Assembly (NCBI RefSeq): GCF_005221385.1
Contig: NZ_CP039903.1
Span: forward strand, 434,001-498,000
Direction of reading: 5' to 3'
Length of the DNA stretch: 64,000 nucleotides
Origin: Agrobacterium tumefaciens
GTDB taxonomy: Bacteria > Pseudomonadota > Alphaproteobacteria > Rhizobiales > Rhizobiaceae
Shown here: positions 49,500 to 58,494 of the stretch, piece after piece
Layout of the letters: each line of letters begins with the position of its first letter
Position numbering within the stretch: the first letter of the stretch is position 1
The notes under the pieces: model-generated
The model's input: only the letters and a program-made list of their open reading frames with translations
What the model was told of the DNA's origin: nothing
The model's database searches: none
Program-made: the position numbers and the translations under genes

Positions 49500-49663
49500 C
49501 TTGTTTCTCCCTTGAACATGACAGCCGTACGGCACTTTTATTGCCGCGATTGATACGCCTGTTTTCATACGGGGAAAAGCCGCGTTGGCGCGGAAAGTTG
49601 CGTTTGGAACGAGAACCTCTCTACCGTCATGTCGGGTCCTTAGTCGGTATCCAGCTACGGCGC

Positions 49664-50284
49664 TTATCGTCCAGACTGTCTGGATCTCGCCATTTCAGCG
49701 CGCATCCAGCTCGAATCCCCCCATGTCGAGAGCCAGATCATCAGATCGGTGAGAAAGCCGATAATCGGCAGCAGAAGCCTGTGGCCCAAACCGCGCGTCG
49801 TCTGGTTTTTCTCGGCTTCCTGCAGATGGGCCAATTCCTGTTCTTGAATTGAAGCGATAAGCCCGTGAAGCTCGGGATCTCTTGTTTGCAGGAAGGCCAA
49901 TTGATCTTCCAGATGGCGGTGAACGGTGCTTTCAACAGCTTCGGTGCAAATCCAGACCATGTTGCGTCCGCCGAGCGCGGTCAGAAAACCGAGAACGAGA
50001 CCTCCAAGGCTCCAAAATGCCATTACGCGACAAGGTTTCGCTTTTCTGGCTGGCATGGCGTCCCGGAACCGGCGGCAATGATCAATTTCGTCTTCCCGCA
50101 TTTCCTGAAGAGCGGGCACGATCTCCGGAAACAGCCGGCGAGCCATCCATATCTGCGCTCCGTAGATACGAATAGCGCCAAATTCACCGGCGTGATTGAC
50201 CTTGAGAATACGCCGAACGGTAAGAGCTGGGTCGTGTTTGCCGAGACCGCGGGACATTCGAAGCATTTCCAAAGCGCGTTCCAT
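49664..50284 (-). CDS. COQ7-like demethoxyubiquinone hydroxylase family
   Basis: 206 residues. The di-iron ligand pattern E...ExxH repeated twice is visible: NHAGEFGAIRIYGAQ with EMREDEIDHCRRF, and CTEAVESTVHRHLEDQ with IQEQELAHLQEAE. This is the COQ7 (CLK-1) family, which hydroxylates demethoxyubiquinone in ubiquinone synthesis. Two hydrophobic patches (SLGGLVLGFLTALGG and LLLPIIGFLTDLMIWL) suit its interfacial membrane binding. Confidence 0.88.
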   Translation of the reverse strand: MERALEMLRMSRGLGKHDPALTVRRILKVNHAGEFGAIRIYGAQIWMARRLFPEIVPALQEMREDEIDHCRRFRDAMPARKAKPCRVMAFWSLGGLVLGFLTALGGRNMVWICTEAVESTVHRHLEDQLAFLQTRDPELHGLIASIQEQELAHLQEAEKNQTTRGLGHRLLLPIIGFLTDLMIWLSTWGDSSWMRAEMARSRQSGR

Positions 50285-50360
50285 TCCAGCTGAATGCAGC
50301 AGATTTTATAAGCGCCATGGGAGGCGGTTTTGATACTATTTGTGACAGCAGAAAACGACC

Positions 50361-50393
50361 TGGGGTGTTTCCCGTTTTACCGGAAACACCCCA
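50361..50393 (-). terminator. Terminator of the symporter gene
   Basis: Twelve-base arms TGGGGTGTTTCC and GGAAACACCCCA with a nine-base loop. On the minus strand it follows the symporter stop by 12 bases; the tail there is GGTCGTTTTC. Confidence 0.8.
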
Positions 50394-50405
50394 CAATTAT
50401 CGCTG

Positions 50406-51770
50406 TCAGGCCGGTGCTACTTCACGGTCATCGAGCGCGTCGATATCCTTGGCGTTGTTATAAACGGCCTCATTGAGAATGCCTTCGCGCTTGGCGACAA
50501 TGGTGGGCACCAGCGCCTGACCGGCGACATTGACCGCCGTGCGGCCCATGTCGAGGATCGGGTCGATGGCAAGCAGCAGGCCCACGCCTTCGAGCGGCAG
50601 TCCGAGCGTCGAAAGCGTCAGCGTCAGCATCACCACTGCGCCCGTGAGACCTGCCGTTGCGGCGGAACCGAGCACCGAGACGAAAACGATCAGCACATAT
50701 TCCTGAATGCCGAGCGGCACCTGGAAGAACTGTGCGATGAAGATCGCTGAAATCGCCGGATAGATGGCTGCGCAGCCGTCCATCTTGGTGGTGGCGCCGA
50801 GCGGCACGGAGAAGGCGGCATATTCGCGCGGCACGCCCAGGCTCTTTTCCGTCACGGTTTCGGTAACGGGAAGCGTGCCGATGGAGGAACGCGACACGAA
50901 AGCGAGCTGGATGGCCGGCCATGCGCCGGCAAAGAAACGCGAGGGTTTCAGGCCATGGGCGATCAGCAGCGCCGGATAAACCACAAAGAGCACCAGCGCC
51001 AGACCGATATAGACGGCCGCCGCATACCAGCCGAGCTGCGAAAGCGTCGTCCAGCCATATTGGTCAACAGCGCGGCCGAGCAGGCCGATCGTGCCGATCG
51101 GGGTGAGGCGGATGACCCACCAGAGGATTTTACGCACGATGGCGAGCAGCGACTGGTTGAAGGCGAGGAACGGCTCCGCCGCTTTGCCCGCTTTCAGTGC
51201 CGCAACACCAAAGGCAATCGATACCACGAGCAGCTGCAGCACGTTGAAGTTCAGCGAGGTGCTGCCGGAACCGTTGTTGATTTTGGTAGACGCTTCGAGG
51301 CCGAAGACGTTGGCAGGAACGAGGCCCTTGAGGAAGTCCAGCCACGAACCGGTGGAGGACGGCGCTGCCGCAGCCGTATTGGCAATCGCCGTGTTGACGC
51401 CCGGCTGAATGACGAGGCCGAGCACGATGCCGATGACCACGGCGATGAGCGCAGTGATGGCGAACCACAAAAGTGTCTGCCATACCAGCTTTGCCGCATT
51501 GGAAAGGTTCTTGAGATTGGCGATGGAGGCAACGATGGCCGTGAAGATCAGCGGCGGCACCAGCGCGCGCAGGAGCTGCACGAAAATGCTGCCGATGGTC
51601 TGCAGCGTCACCGAAAGCCCGTTCGGGCTGCCGGCAGCATCGGGACCGATGTTGCGCGCAAGAAGCCCGAGCAGCAGGCCGATAACCATGGCGATCAGAA
51701 CCTGAAAGCCGAAATTGCGATAAAAGGGTTTAGGCCCGGAGGGGCCGGCGGACGTCGTTGCCTGTGACAT
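50406..51770 (-). CDS. Dicarboxylate/amino-acid:cation symporter (DAACS)
   Basis: 454 residues with about eight helices. Family motifs: ALVPPLIFTAIVASI (first re-entrant area), SRSSIGTLPVTETVTEK (serine-rich substrate loop HP1), VPLGATTKMDGCAAIYPAIS (the NMDGT-like motif, here KMDGC) and DMGRTAVNVAGQALVPTIV. The NMDGT variation (KMDG) could mean changed substrate or coupling-ion preference relative to glutamate transporters. It imports C4-dicarboxylates or neutral/acidic amino acids with Na+ or H+. The ATG at 51770 is used; upstream residues are not conserved. Confidence 0.94.
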   Translation of the reverse strand: MSQATTSAGPSGPKPFYRNFGFQVLIAMVIGLLLGLLARNIGPDAAGSPNGLSVTLQTIGSIFVQLLRALVPPLIFTAIVASIANLKNLSNAAKLVWQTLLWFAITALIAVVIGIVLGLVIQPGVNTAIANTAAAAPSSTGSWLDFLKGLVPANVFGLEASTKINNGSGSTSLNFNVLQLLVVSIAFGVAALKAGKAAEPFLAFNQSLLAIVRKILWWVIRLTPIGTIGLLGRAVDQYGWTTLSQLGWYAAAVYIGLALVLFVVYPALLIAHGLKPSRFFAGAWPAIQLAFVSRSSIGTLPVTETVTEKSLGVPREYAAFSVPLGATTKMDGCAAIYPAISAIFIAQFFQVPLGIQEYVLIVFVSVLGSAATAGLTGAVVMLTLTLSTLGLPLEGVGLLLAIDPILDMGRTAVNVAGQALVPTIVAKREGILNEAVYNNAKDIDALDDREVAPA

Positions 51771-52036
51771 GACATGTCTCTTTATTGTGCAAGAAAACGA
51801 GAATGTTGCACTTTTTACACGCATTCTCGAGGGAGGTCGCCGAGGATACGCCGATTTCCTCAGCAATTAAGGGATGAGCTTGCGTATTTGTTGCATTGTC
51901 GGGGAATTATTCTCTTAAGCGGCGACAACGCAAAAAAATATTCCCGTTTCTTGTTGCCGTGGCCTCTCAGTCCGTCGGGGCAATACCGGAGGCCAGGAGA
52001 GTGTCTGCATTTGGCAAGAGTGTTGCGCACCCCGGA

Positions 52037-52342
52037 CCAGTGTCCGGTTTAAATTTCTGGACAAGACACAAGACTCTCATTCGAATAGGCTTTCCGGATT
52101 TTCGCCTTAACCGGACACCAAAGAAGAGCGCCGTCGTCCGATGAGAAGGAAAGTCATGTCAATTGCGCCGCCGTCATCCTCGGGCCTGTCCCGAGGATCC
52201 GCCAACGTATTGATTTTATTCGACGTGGTTGGATCCTCGGCACAAGGCCGAGGATGACGTTGAGTGAATGTTCACCCTTCATCACCGACTTCAAGTGGAC
52301 AGCGACCTGCCCAGAAATTCAACCCGGACAGCATTGGATCAT
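52037..52342. repeat. Composite repeat 2: a family C copy nested in a larger element
   Basis: Left end GTCCGGTTTAAATTTCTGGA, right end CAGAAATTCAACCCGGACAG, the same pair of ends as composite repeat 1. In this copy TTAACCGGACAC at about 52109 is an additional inner end. Family C copy 5 (52171-52260) is nested inside. The pattern suggests one mobile palindrome repeatedly inserted in another. Confidence 0.6.
52171..52260. repeat. Dispersed palindromic repeat, family C copy 5
   Basis: Arms CGTCATCCTCGGGCCTGTCC and CACAAGGCCGAGGATGACGT. The centre (ACGTATTGATTTTATTCGAC) is close to copies 3 and 4. Confidence 0.75.
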
Positions 52343-52522
52343 GTCCGGCATAACGGAAGAGAGGTCTTGGGAGGTTGTGAGCACGCTTTACCGGCAGATC
52401 GGCCGCCTCCTTTGTTTTCCTCGCCGCAAATCCGGTCTATGACATCATATGCAGGTGATTCCCTTGCCAGATTTCGGGTGCAACGCTTTTACGCCAATGC
52501 GATCATACGGATATCCGCTTCC

Positions 52523-53443
52523 ATGACTGTGCGTTTCGTCCGGCCTTTTTCGGTTGCAGCCTATCTTTCCCGCTATCTCGCACTAGTGGCGCTGGCGCTT
52601 TTTCTCATCGCCGCCGGTATCCACCGTTTCGGGCCGCTGACGACGCCTGACCTTGTGGGGTTGCTGATGATTGCCGCCGGCATTGCGCTGATGGCGGTGC
52701 TTCTGGCGCTGATCGGCCTTGAGCGGCTGTGGACAAGGGGCGCGCGGGGCGGGCTTTCAGCACTTGCCGCTCTTCTTCTATCGGCCCTGCCGCTCGGTGT
52801 GGTCGGTTACGGCGCATATCTTTATTGGCAGCAGCCGAAGATCTACGACATCTCGACAGATCTGACCGACGTGCCGGAATGGCTGGTGGTGCCGGTGGCG
52901 AACCAGCAATGGCTGGCAAGGCCCGCCATGGTGGCAAAGGAAGACCGGGACGCGCAGGCGATTGCCTATGCCAGCCTCGCCGGCCGCCGTTATGAAGGCG
53001 CGATCGACCGCATCTATGCGGCCGCCAAGAAGATGGCCGCCGCCCAGAATATCCGCATCAGCCACACGAGAGGCGTCATCGGCGCGGAGGAAGCGCCCTC
53101 CACCGGCATTCCAGAACAGGACAAGACGCCGCCGGCTGAAGAGGGGCCTGTCGAAGACCTGCCCTCTATCGTGCCGGTGCCCACGGCCCGACCGGCCGAG
53201 GCACCGCAGCCCACTTTCTTTAACGGCAGCGGTGTGGTGCTGATGCAGGGCGAAACGCGCACGCGCATCTGGGGCCTGCGTTTCGATATTCTCATCCGCC
53301 TCAAGGAAGAGGCGGAAACCACCATCGTCGATGTCCGCGTCGCCTCGCGCTACGCCCCGCACGATCTCGGCATGGGAGCTGCTATTGCCGAGGCCTATCT
53401 CGATGCGCTGGATGCGGAAATGCAGGGGTTGAACGATAACTGA
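52523..53443 (+). CDS. DUF1499 membrane-anchored protein
   Basis: 306 residues from the ATG at 52523. Three N-terminal helices (YLALVALALFLIAAGI, LVGLLMIAAGIALMAVLLAL and LAALLLSALPLGVVGYGAYL) precede a soluble domain of the DUF1499 type (YDISTDLTDVPEWLVVP ... EETTIVDVRVASRYAPHDLG). An inserted acidic, Pro-rich loop (PVEDLPSIVPVPTARPAEAP) splits the domain. The family is found with envelope genes and has no known activity. The start has only a weak ribosome site; an ATG at 52439 is an alternative. Confidence 0.83.
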   Translation: MTVRFVRPFSVAAYLSRYLALVALALFLIAAGIHRFGPLTTPDLVGLLMIAAGIALMAVLLALIGLERLWTRGARGGLSALAALLLSALPLGVVGYGAYLYWQQPKIYDISTDLTDVPEWLVVPVANQQWLARPAMVAKEDRDAQAIAYASLAGRRYEGAIDRIYAAAKKMAAAQNIRISHTRGVIGAEEAPSTGIPEQDKTPPAEEGPVEDLPSIVPVPTARPAEAPQPTFFNGSGVVLMQGETRTRIWGLRFDILIRLKEEAETTIVDVRVASRYAPHDLGMGAAIAEAYLDALDAEMQGLNDN

Positions 53444-53496
53444 GGTGTAGTTGACGCTACGCGTCGTCTTGATGGAGGACGAGAGGTCGCCACCTC

Positions 53497-53622
53497 TTTC
53501 TTCTCCCCGCCGGGGAGAAGGTGGCCCGAAGGGTCGGATGAGGGGGTAAGCTCTCCGTTTATCTCGACCCTCGCCCCCTCATCCCGCTGCCGCGACCTTC
53601 TCCCCTCGGGGAGAAGAAACAA
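53497..53622. repeat. Mosaic palindromic repeat, family B copy 2 (inverted)
   Basis: Same element as at 13060-13185 in reverse orientation: the GGTGGCCCGAAGGGTCGGAT block is at the left and CCCTCATCCCGCTGCCGCG at the right. It fills the space between the DUF1499 and MBL genes. Confidence 0.75.
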
Positions 53623-53693
53623 GCAGCACCCGCTCGCCCACGTCGAAAGATGCGGCAAGAGATGAGGCTGAACGATCCTCGAAAGCTCCCCCA

Positions 53694-54602
53694 CTACGCC
53701 GGAAAATACTCACCCGAGAGCGAAGGCGCCCCGTCCGTCCGCACTTCGCCCTTTTCGATCAGGTCTTCGATATGCGCCAGCACGGAAAGTGCGGCCGCCC
53801 CATGCAGGCGCTTGTCGGTGCTGGCATAAATCACCTTCACCATATCGGCGATAAACCGGTCGCCGTCGCGGATGCGTTTCAGAACCGCCTTTTCCCGCAT
53901 GCGGCGGTGGGCGCGAAGCCCGCGCATGAAGGCGGCGGGATCGGTGACCGGGCCGCCATGGCCGGGCAGGAACAGCCGGTCGTCGCGGGTGAGCAGCCGC
54001 TCCAGCGAGGCCATGTAATCGCTCATTGCCCCATCCGGCGGTGCGACGATGGTGGTGGCCCAGGCCATGACGTGATCGGCGGAAAAGACGATGCCGCTGC
54101 CATCGAGCGCGAAGGCGGCGTGATTGGCGGTGTGGCCCGGCGTATGCAGCGCGGTAAGCGTCCAGCCGTCGCCGGAAAGGCTCTGCCCGTCGCCAAGTGC
54201 GATATCCGGCGCAAAAGCCGTATCGGAACTTTCGGCAAAGGGGTTGGTCTCGCCCACATGCAGCGGCCGGGCGGCCCGGTGCGGGCCCTCGGCCACCGTC
54301 AGCGCCCCGGTTGCCTCCTTCAGCCGCCGGGCAAGCGGCGAGTGATCGCGATGGGTATGGCTGACGAAGATATGCGTCACCTCGCGGCCTTCGAGCGCCG
54401 CCATCAGCGCCCGAAAATGCGCCTCATCCTCCGGACCGGGATCGATGACGGCGACGGAACGGTCGCCGACGATATAGGAATTGGTGCCATGGAAGGTGAA
54501 GGCGGAAGGGTTGTTGACGGTGAGGCGCTGGATCAGCGGGGCGACAGCAACCGCCTCGCCATAGGCCGGCTTAAAATCGAGATCGAATGCCGGGTCCGCC
54601 AT
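53694..54602 (-). CDS. Metallo-beta-lactamase-fold hydrolase
   Basis: 302 residues. Zinc ligands in HIFVSHTHRDHSPLARRL (HxHxDH), LHTPGHTANH and SADHVMAW, the last Asp and His in their family place. A C-terminal winged-helix-like tail (AHIEDLIEKGEVRTDG) is typical of the MBL hydrolases related to LACTB2 and glyoxalase-II-like enzymes. It may be a nuclease or thioester hydrolase; the substrate is unknown. Confidence 0.92.
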   Translation of the reverse strand: MADPAFDLDFKPAYGEAVAVAPLIQRLTVNNPSAFTFHGTNSYIVGDRSVAVIDPGPEDEAHFRALMAALEGREVTHIFVSHTHRDHSPLARRLKEATGALTVAEGPHRAARPLHVGETNPFAESSDTAFAPDIALGDGQSLSGDGWTLTALHTPGHTANHAAFALDGSGIVFSADHVMAWATTIVAPPDGAMSDYMASLERLLTRDDRLFLPGHGGPVTDPAAFMRGLRAHRRMREKAVLKRIRDGDRFIADMVKVIYASTDKRLHGAAALSVLAHIEDLIEKGEVRTDGAPSLSGEYFPA

Positions 54603-54804
54603 CGAGACCTCCTGAAAAATGCCATGCCAGCTTGAGCCACGGCCTCAACCGCGCCATCGCCAAGCCCTAACATGCCATCTCTGGCACGGCATCCAAAAAG
54701 CTTGGATTTTGTGAAAAAATAAGTCGCCGGGTCATTGCCGGGCCGGGCAGGCTTTGCTAATCAGGCGCGGTTCAGGCAGCGGCGTTTCGCCTTCGCTGCC
54801 CTGT

Positions 54805-54879
54805 TGGGGCGTCGCCAAGCGGTAAGGCACCGGTTTTTGGTACCGGCATTCCCAGGTTCGAATCCTGGCGCCCCAGCCA
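54805..54879 (+). tRNA. tRNA-Gln (anticodon TTG)
   Basis: Cloverleaf by eye: acceptor TGGGGCG/CGCCCCA, D-arm GCC/GGC, anticodon stem CCGGT/ACCGG with loop TTTTGGT, T-arm CCAGG/CCTGG with TTCGAAT, discriminator G and encoded CCA. The loop puts TTG at positions 34-36, reading CAA (Gln). Its 3' half is a typical target of tyrosine recombinases, and an integrase gene starts 167 bases further. Confidence 0.96.
54855..54879 (+). other. Presumed attachment-site core (attL side) in the tRNA 3' end
   Basis: The 3' end of the tRNA (T-arm and acceptor) would be the recombination core that stays duplicated at the other end of the element. No second copy is present up to 64000, so the other end must lie beyond the window. 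This is inferred from the integrase position, not from a seen duplication. Confidence 0.4.
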
Positions 54880-54951
54880 AGCTTCCCTTTTCAAGCCAGA
54901 ATCGCGGTTTTCCAGCTCTTCCGAGTTAGCTGGGAATCGAATTCGGGGCAC

Positions 54952-54999
54952 TGTCGTACAGGATTGTCTTACACGACTGTCGTACACAGCTGTCTTACA
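54952..54999 (+). repeat. Four 13-bp-spaced repeats TGTCKTACA before the integrase gene
   Basis: TGTCGTACA at 54952, TGTCTTACA at 54965, TGTCGTACA at 54978 and TGTCTTACA at 54991: four nine-base units spaced exactly 13 bases, alternating G and T in the fifth base. They lie between the tRNA and the integrase start (55046). They could be arm-type sites for the recombinase or operators for its expression. Confidence 0.65.
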
Positions 55000-55045
55000 G
55001 GAAGGGTACCCAAGTCCTGCTCACCCTCTTAGGAAAGGGTTTAGC

Positions 55046-57103
55046 ATGGCAACGATTCAACATGTCTACAAGCGCGGTTCCGTCTACTGGTGGCGGCGTC
55101 GTTTACCACTTGGAACAGGTGTTCATGCTTGGGTGCGGCTCGAAATCAGCCTGCACACCAAGGAACTGGGACGGGCGCGGGTCGTCGCTCCCGAGGTGAC
55201 GCTTGCCAGCCATCGTCTCCTGCCCAGCCTGAGACACAATATGATATCGCCGGAAGACGCAAAGAAAATCCTCATCCAAGCCGCCAAGCAGCACAGCTTC
55301 CATCTGGATGCGATGATGGCCATCGGTTCGGGGGCAGGCGTGGACGCCGCAAACAAGCGGCAAACGGAAATTCGTACCGGTTGGGCGTTTCGCCTGTTCG
55401 CAGCCCAGGGGATCAATGCAAGGGTTGGTCCCGACGAAGAGCGTGAAATGCGGGCTGCCGGCCTTGATGATGAAATGGTCCAGGGCGTTTGCGAGACAAT
55501 CGCATTCCTCAGCACCAACGGCTTCGGCCAGATTGGTCGCCGCCAACTGGAAGCGATCCTCAAGGAACACAACATCGCACCGGCGGAAGCGCACATCCTC
55601 CAGGCCGAGCAGCTATGCTTGCGCGGTATGTCGGCGGCGTTGCTCAATACCGAGCGGCGATGGTCCGGTGTCCGCCCTGACGATATTGCCCTCCTGAATG
55701 CGGCGCTTATCGGAGATATGGCAGCGGCGGCTGCATCGCATGCTGCGCCGACTCCGGCCATGTCGCAGCAAACGTCGGTAGCGCCATTGGCGAACCGAAC
55801 AGCGCTGTCGTTTTCGCAACCGGTAGCACCTCCAGCGAAAGTGGTTACGCCGGTTAGTGCAATAGCGGTTGCCGCCTCTCCGGCCGAAACCGAGGATGAG
55901 ATCGATCTCGACGACGAGGACGAGGCAGAGCTGGAACTGCAAGAGTCGGACAGGGGGCTCGTCGAGATCGTCCGGCAGGCAGCAGAGGAGAAGGTTGCCA
56001 TCGGGGAGTGGCGATCGGATATGATCAAGCAACAGGTCAGCGTCGCCAGGCTATTTGTCCGCTTCGTTGGGCACGATCAGCCGGCGCGCATGCAACAGAC
56101 AAACATCTCGGAGTTCCGCAGCATGCTGTTCAAGCTGCCGAAAAACCACGGCAGGTCACCAAAAGATCACATCATCCCGCTCAGTGAGCTTTTGGCCCGC
56201 GCCAAGGGCCTGCCGCCCGAGGAGGTTGGCTTGTCGCCCGGGACGATAAACCGCTACATGACGCAGATCAGCAACATCGTCGACATCTGCAAGCACGCCG
56301 GGTATCCCTTCGGCAATTTCGAAGGCGTTTCTGGCCTGCGAGCCAAAAGGAGGGGTGACGTCAGAAATGAACGCGGACGCTTTTCCACTGAGGAAATCCG
56401 GACGATTTTTTCGCTTCCTGTGTGGGAAGGCGCGGCCAGTTTCGACGAGCGCTTCGCGAGCGGAGAGGAGGTTTTTCATGATGCCGCCTATTGGGTTCCG
56501 CTGCTGGCGATCTATATCGGAGCGCGCCGGGAGGAAATGTGCGGCCTGCTCCTGTCGGAGGTTGAAACCGACCAGGGTCTTCCGTGCATCCGCATCGAAA
56601 AAAATTCCATGCGCAAGCTCAAGAACGAGCAATCGAAGCGACGTGTACCGGTTCATCCGGAGCTGATCCGACTGGGCTTTCTCCGATATGTTGAAGAGCT
56701 TCGCACCCTTGGTCATGAATTGCTGTTTCCTGAATTGAAGGCCGCATGTGCAACGACACCGATGGGCGACGTGTTTGACGACAGCTGGCAAAAAATCCGG
56801 GCGGCAGCGCTACCCCGGGCCAAGGAGGAGGGAAAGGTGCTGCACTCCCTCCGGCACTGGTGCAACGACGAAATGAAGCAGGCCGGTACTCAAGCGGAAA
56901 TCAGGAAGGACATCCTGGGACACAGCAACGAAGGGGTGAACGAGGGTCGCTATACGAACCCAGCACGCCTGCGTGTCATGGCCGATGCTCTGTCAACATT
57001 GCCTTTGCCGACCGCGCACCTGAAGGCTCGTCCCATCCATCTGACCGAGTCGGTTCTGACGCATGCGTCCCGTCCGGCTCGAGCCAGGAAATCTGCTACG
57101 TGA
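55046..57103 (+). CDS. int: Tyrosine recombinase/integrase of the element
   Basis: 685 residues. The N-terminus YKRGSVYWWRRRLPLGTG is the DUF6538-like N-terminal segment of large integrases. The C-terminal catalytic domain has the Arg in GARREEMCGL (R494/R495), H600-S-L-R603 (LHSLRHWCNDEM), H626 (LGHSNEG) and Y636 (EGRYTNP), so all catalytic residues are in place. A middle section is acidic (EIDLDDEDEAELELQE). The gene is preceded by AGGAAAGGG, follows a tRNA by 167 bases and faces into the element. Confidence 0.93.
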   Translation: MATIQHVYKRGSVYWWRRRLPLGTGVHAWVRLEISLHTKELGRARVVAPEVTLASHRLLPSLRHNMISPEDAKKILIQAAKQHSFHLDAMMAIGSGAGVDAANKRQTEIRTGWAFRLFAAQGINARVGPDEEREMRAAGLDDEMVQGVCETIAFLSTNGFGQIGRRQLEAILKEHNIAPAEAHILQAEQLCLRGMSAALLNTERRWSGVRPDDIALLNAALIGDMAAAAASHAAPTPAMSQQTSVAPLANRTALSFSQPVAPPAKVVTPVSAIAVAASPAETEDEIDLDDEDEAELELQESDRGLVEIVRQAAEEKVAIGEWRSDMIKQQVSVARLFVRFVGHDQPARMQQTNISEFRSMLFKLPKNHGRSPKDHIIPLSELLARAKGLPPEEVGLSPGTINRYMTQISNIVDICKHAGYPFGNFEGVSGLRAKRRGDVRNERGRFSTEEIRTIFSLPVWEGAASFDERFASGEEVFHDAAYWVPLLAIYIGARREEMCGLLLSEVETDQGLPCIRIEKNSMRKLKNEQSKRRVPVHPELIRLGFLRYVEELRTLGHELLFPELKAACATTPMGDVFDDSWQKIRAAALPRAKEEGKVLHSLRHWCNDEMKQAGTQAEIRKDILGHSNEGVNEGRYTNPARLRVMADALSTLPLPTAHLKARPIHLTESVLTHASRPARARKSAT

Positions 57104-57115
57104 GAGATTTTGAAT

Positions 57116-57140
57116 CAATCATTAATTGAATTAGTGATTG
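57116..57140. promoter_or_regulatory. AT-rich imperfect palindrome behind int
   Basis: CAATCATTAAT and ATTAGTGATTG face one another around a three-base centre with one mismatch in 11. It lies 12 bases after the integrase stop in an unusually AT-rich 240-bp gap before the next gene. It may be a regulator or accessory-factor site, or a weak terminator. Confidence 0.35.
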
Positions 57141-57349
57141 TGCAATTAAAATACAAACTAAAAAATTTCGCCGCGTTGAATTCATTGAGGAATCCAGCGC
57201 AGCGATTGGCGGAAATCTCTTGTATATGGAGAAAAAACGTTAAAATACAGAGTGTTGACAATCGCGGTTGTAACACCTTTCCGAAATCCATGTCACCATT
57301 ATCTCACGGTCATCGATGAAGACCGGATGAAAACGGAGACAAGAAACGA

Positions 57350-58450
57350 ATGGCGAAATACACCCATAGGAAGAGGCAGGCGATCGCCGAGACCAAGCCG
57401 GGGCAGACCCTCAGCCGGGCCCAGAAGGACGAGCTGAAGCGGCTGGGCGATGCCTTTCACTCGCTCGGACGTCGGACGACAGCGCAGGCCTACGAGGTCG
57501 GCGGCTACCTCGTGCGCGCAAAGTCCATCCTCCCGGAGAAAGCGCTCGGCGCGTGGATAAAGGCGGTGTGCAAGTTCACGCCGAAGACCGGTCGCAACTA
57601 CATCGCGGTCCATACCAACCTGATGGACTACAAGGAGCGCCTCGAGGCCGCGGCGGTCGCTCCGACAGTCCTGTTCGTGCTGGCCTACGCCGAGCAGCCG
57701 AACGTCGAACGGGTCATCTCGGCAATCGAGGCCGGCGAGGAGCTCACCGTCGCCCAGGTCAAGGCGATGGTCGGTGCGGTGCCTACGAAGAAGGCGAAGA
57801 ATGAAGCGGTCCTCGACGTTGGCGGAATGGCCGGTCTGCGCAAGATAGCCGAGCTGAAAGTCGAGGAGGACTCGGTGAAGTTCCTCCAGCTGACAACCGG
57901 CATCCTGAAACGGGTCGAGAAGGCCATGGAACCGCTGGCGCAAAACCGTGCAGTGTTCAAGGGTCCGTTGCAGGAATTGGTCATGGACGACTGCAAGCAC
58001 GCGCATGATCTGATCAACAGCATCGCGGCCCCCTTGCAGCCGGCGATGGTTGCGAGCGTCAACTGGCGGCCGGCCAAGCTGACGGAAGGCACGACCTGGC
58101 GCAAGGTGCAGGAGCTTCTGTCCGCCATGGGTGGAGCCAACGGCTGGCCGGGCAAGGAAGACTTCGTCCCCTGGCTTCAGGCCGAGGTCATTCCCCTGCT
58201 GCGCTTCGTCGTCCACGGTGAAGCCTTGCACGACGACGCTGACGGGGAGGATCGTGCGGATGCCGCCGCTCCGCTCGACGAGGAGGCTGACGACGGGCTG
58301 CTCGCATTCGAAGACATGCCCTCCAAGGTACAGGAAACCGTCGAAAATGCCCTGGAGATCGTGGCACCCGAGCGCCGGGACGAGATCAGGAGCCAGATCG
58401 TCTTCGATCCCAAGCCCCTGAAACGCCAATACAGGAAGCTGGCAGCTTGA
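57350..58450 (+). CDS. DUF3102-like protein of unknown function
   Basis: 366 residues. The N-terminal third (AYEVGGYLVRAKSILPEKAL, then GAWIKAVCKFTPKTGRNYIA) has the DUF3102 pattern, a helical domain found in phage and plasmid proteins that may bind DNA. The remainder has no recognisable domain; an acidic segment (HDDADGEDRADAAAPLDEE) precedes the C-terminal end, and the last residues are basic (KPLKRQYRKLAA). GGAGAC precedes the start by about fifteen bases. A perfect terminator follows, so it is its own transcript. Confidence 0.72.
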   Translation: MAKYTHRKRQAIAETKPGQTLSRAQKDELKRLGDAFHSLGRRTTAQAYEVGGYLVRAKSILPEKALGAWIKAVCKFTPKTGRNYIAVHTNLMDYKERLEAAAVAPTVLFVLAYAEQPNVERVISAIEAGEELTVAQVKAMVGAVPTKKAKNEAVLDVGGMAGLRKIAELKVEEDSVKFLQLTTGILKRVEKAMEPLAQNRAVFKGPLQELVMDDCKHAHDLINSIAAPLQPAMVASVNWRPAKLTEGTTWRKVQELLSAMGGANGWPGKEDFVPWLQAEVIPLLRFVVHGEALHDDADGEDRADAAAPLDEEADDGLLAFEDMPSKVQETVENALEIVAPERRDEIRSQIVFDPKPLKRQYRKLAA

Positions 58451-58464
58451 AGATGACGTCCAGG

Positions 58465-58494
58465 AGCCCCGCCGCCGTGCGGGGCTATTTTTTT
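58465..58494 (+). terminator. Terminator after the DUF3102-like gene
   Basis: Eight-base arms AGCCCCGC and GCGGGGCT with a six-base loop, followed by ATTTTTTT. Confidence 0.9.

Larger units (their letters stand above)
51771..52522. other. Long non-coding gap upstream of the symporter
   Basis: The 750-bp gap between the divergent symporter and DUF1499 genes contains composite repeat 2 (52037-52342) and no gene I can support. The part near 51780-51990 presumably carries the symporter promoter; I see no recognisable operator. Confidence 0.5.
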
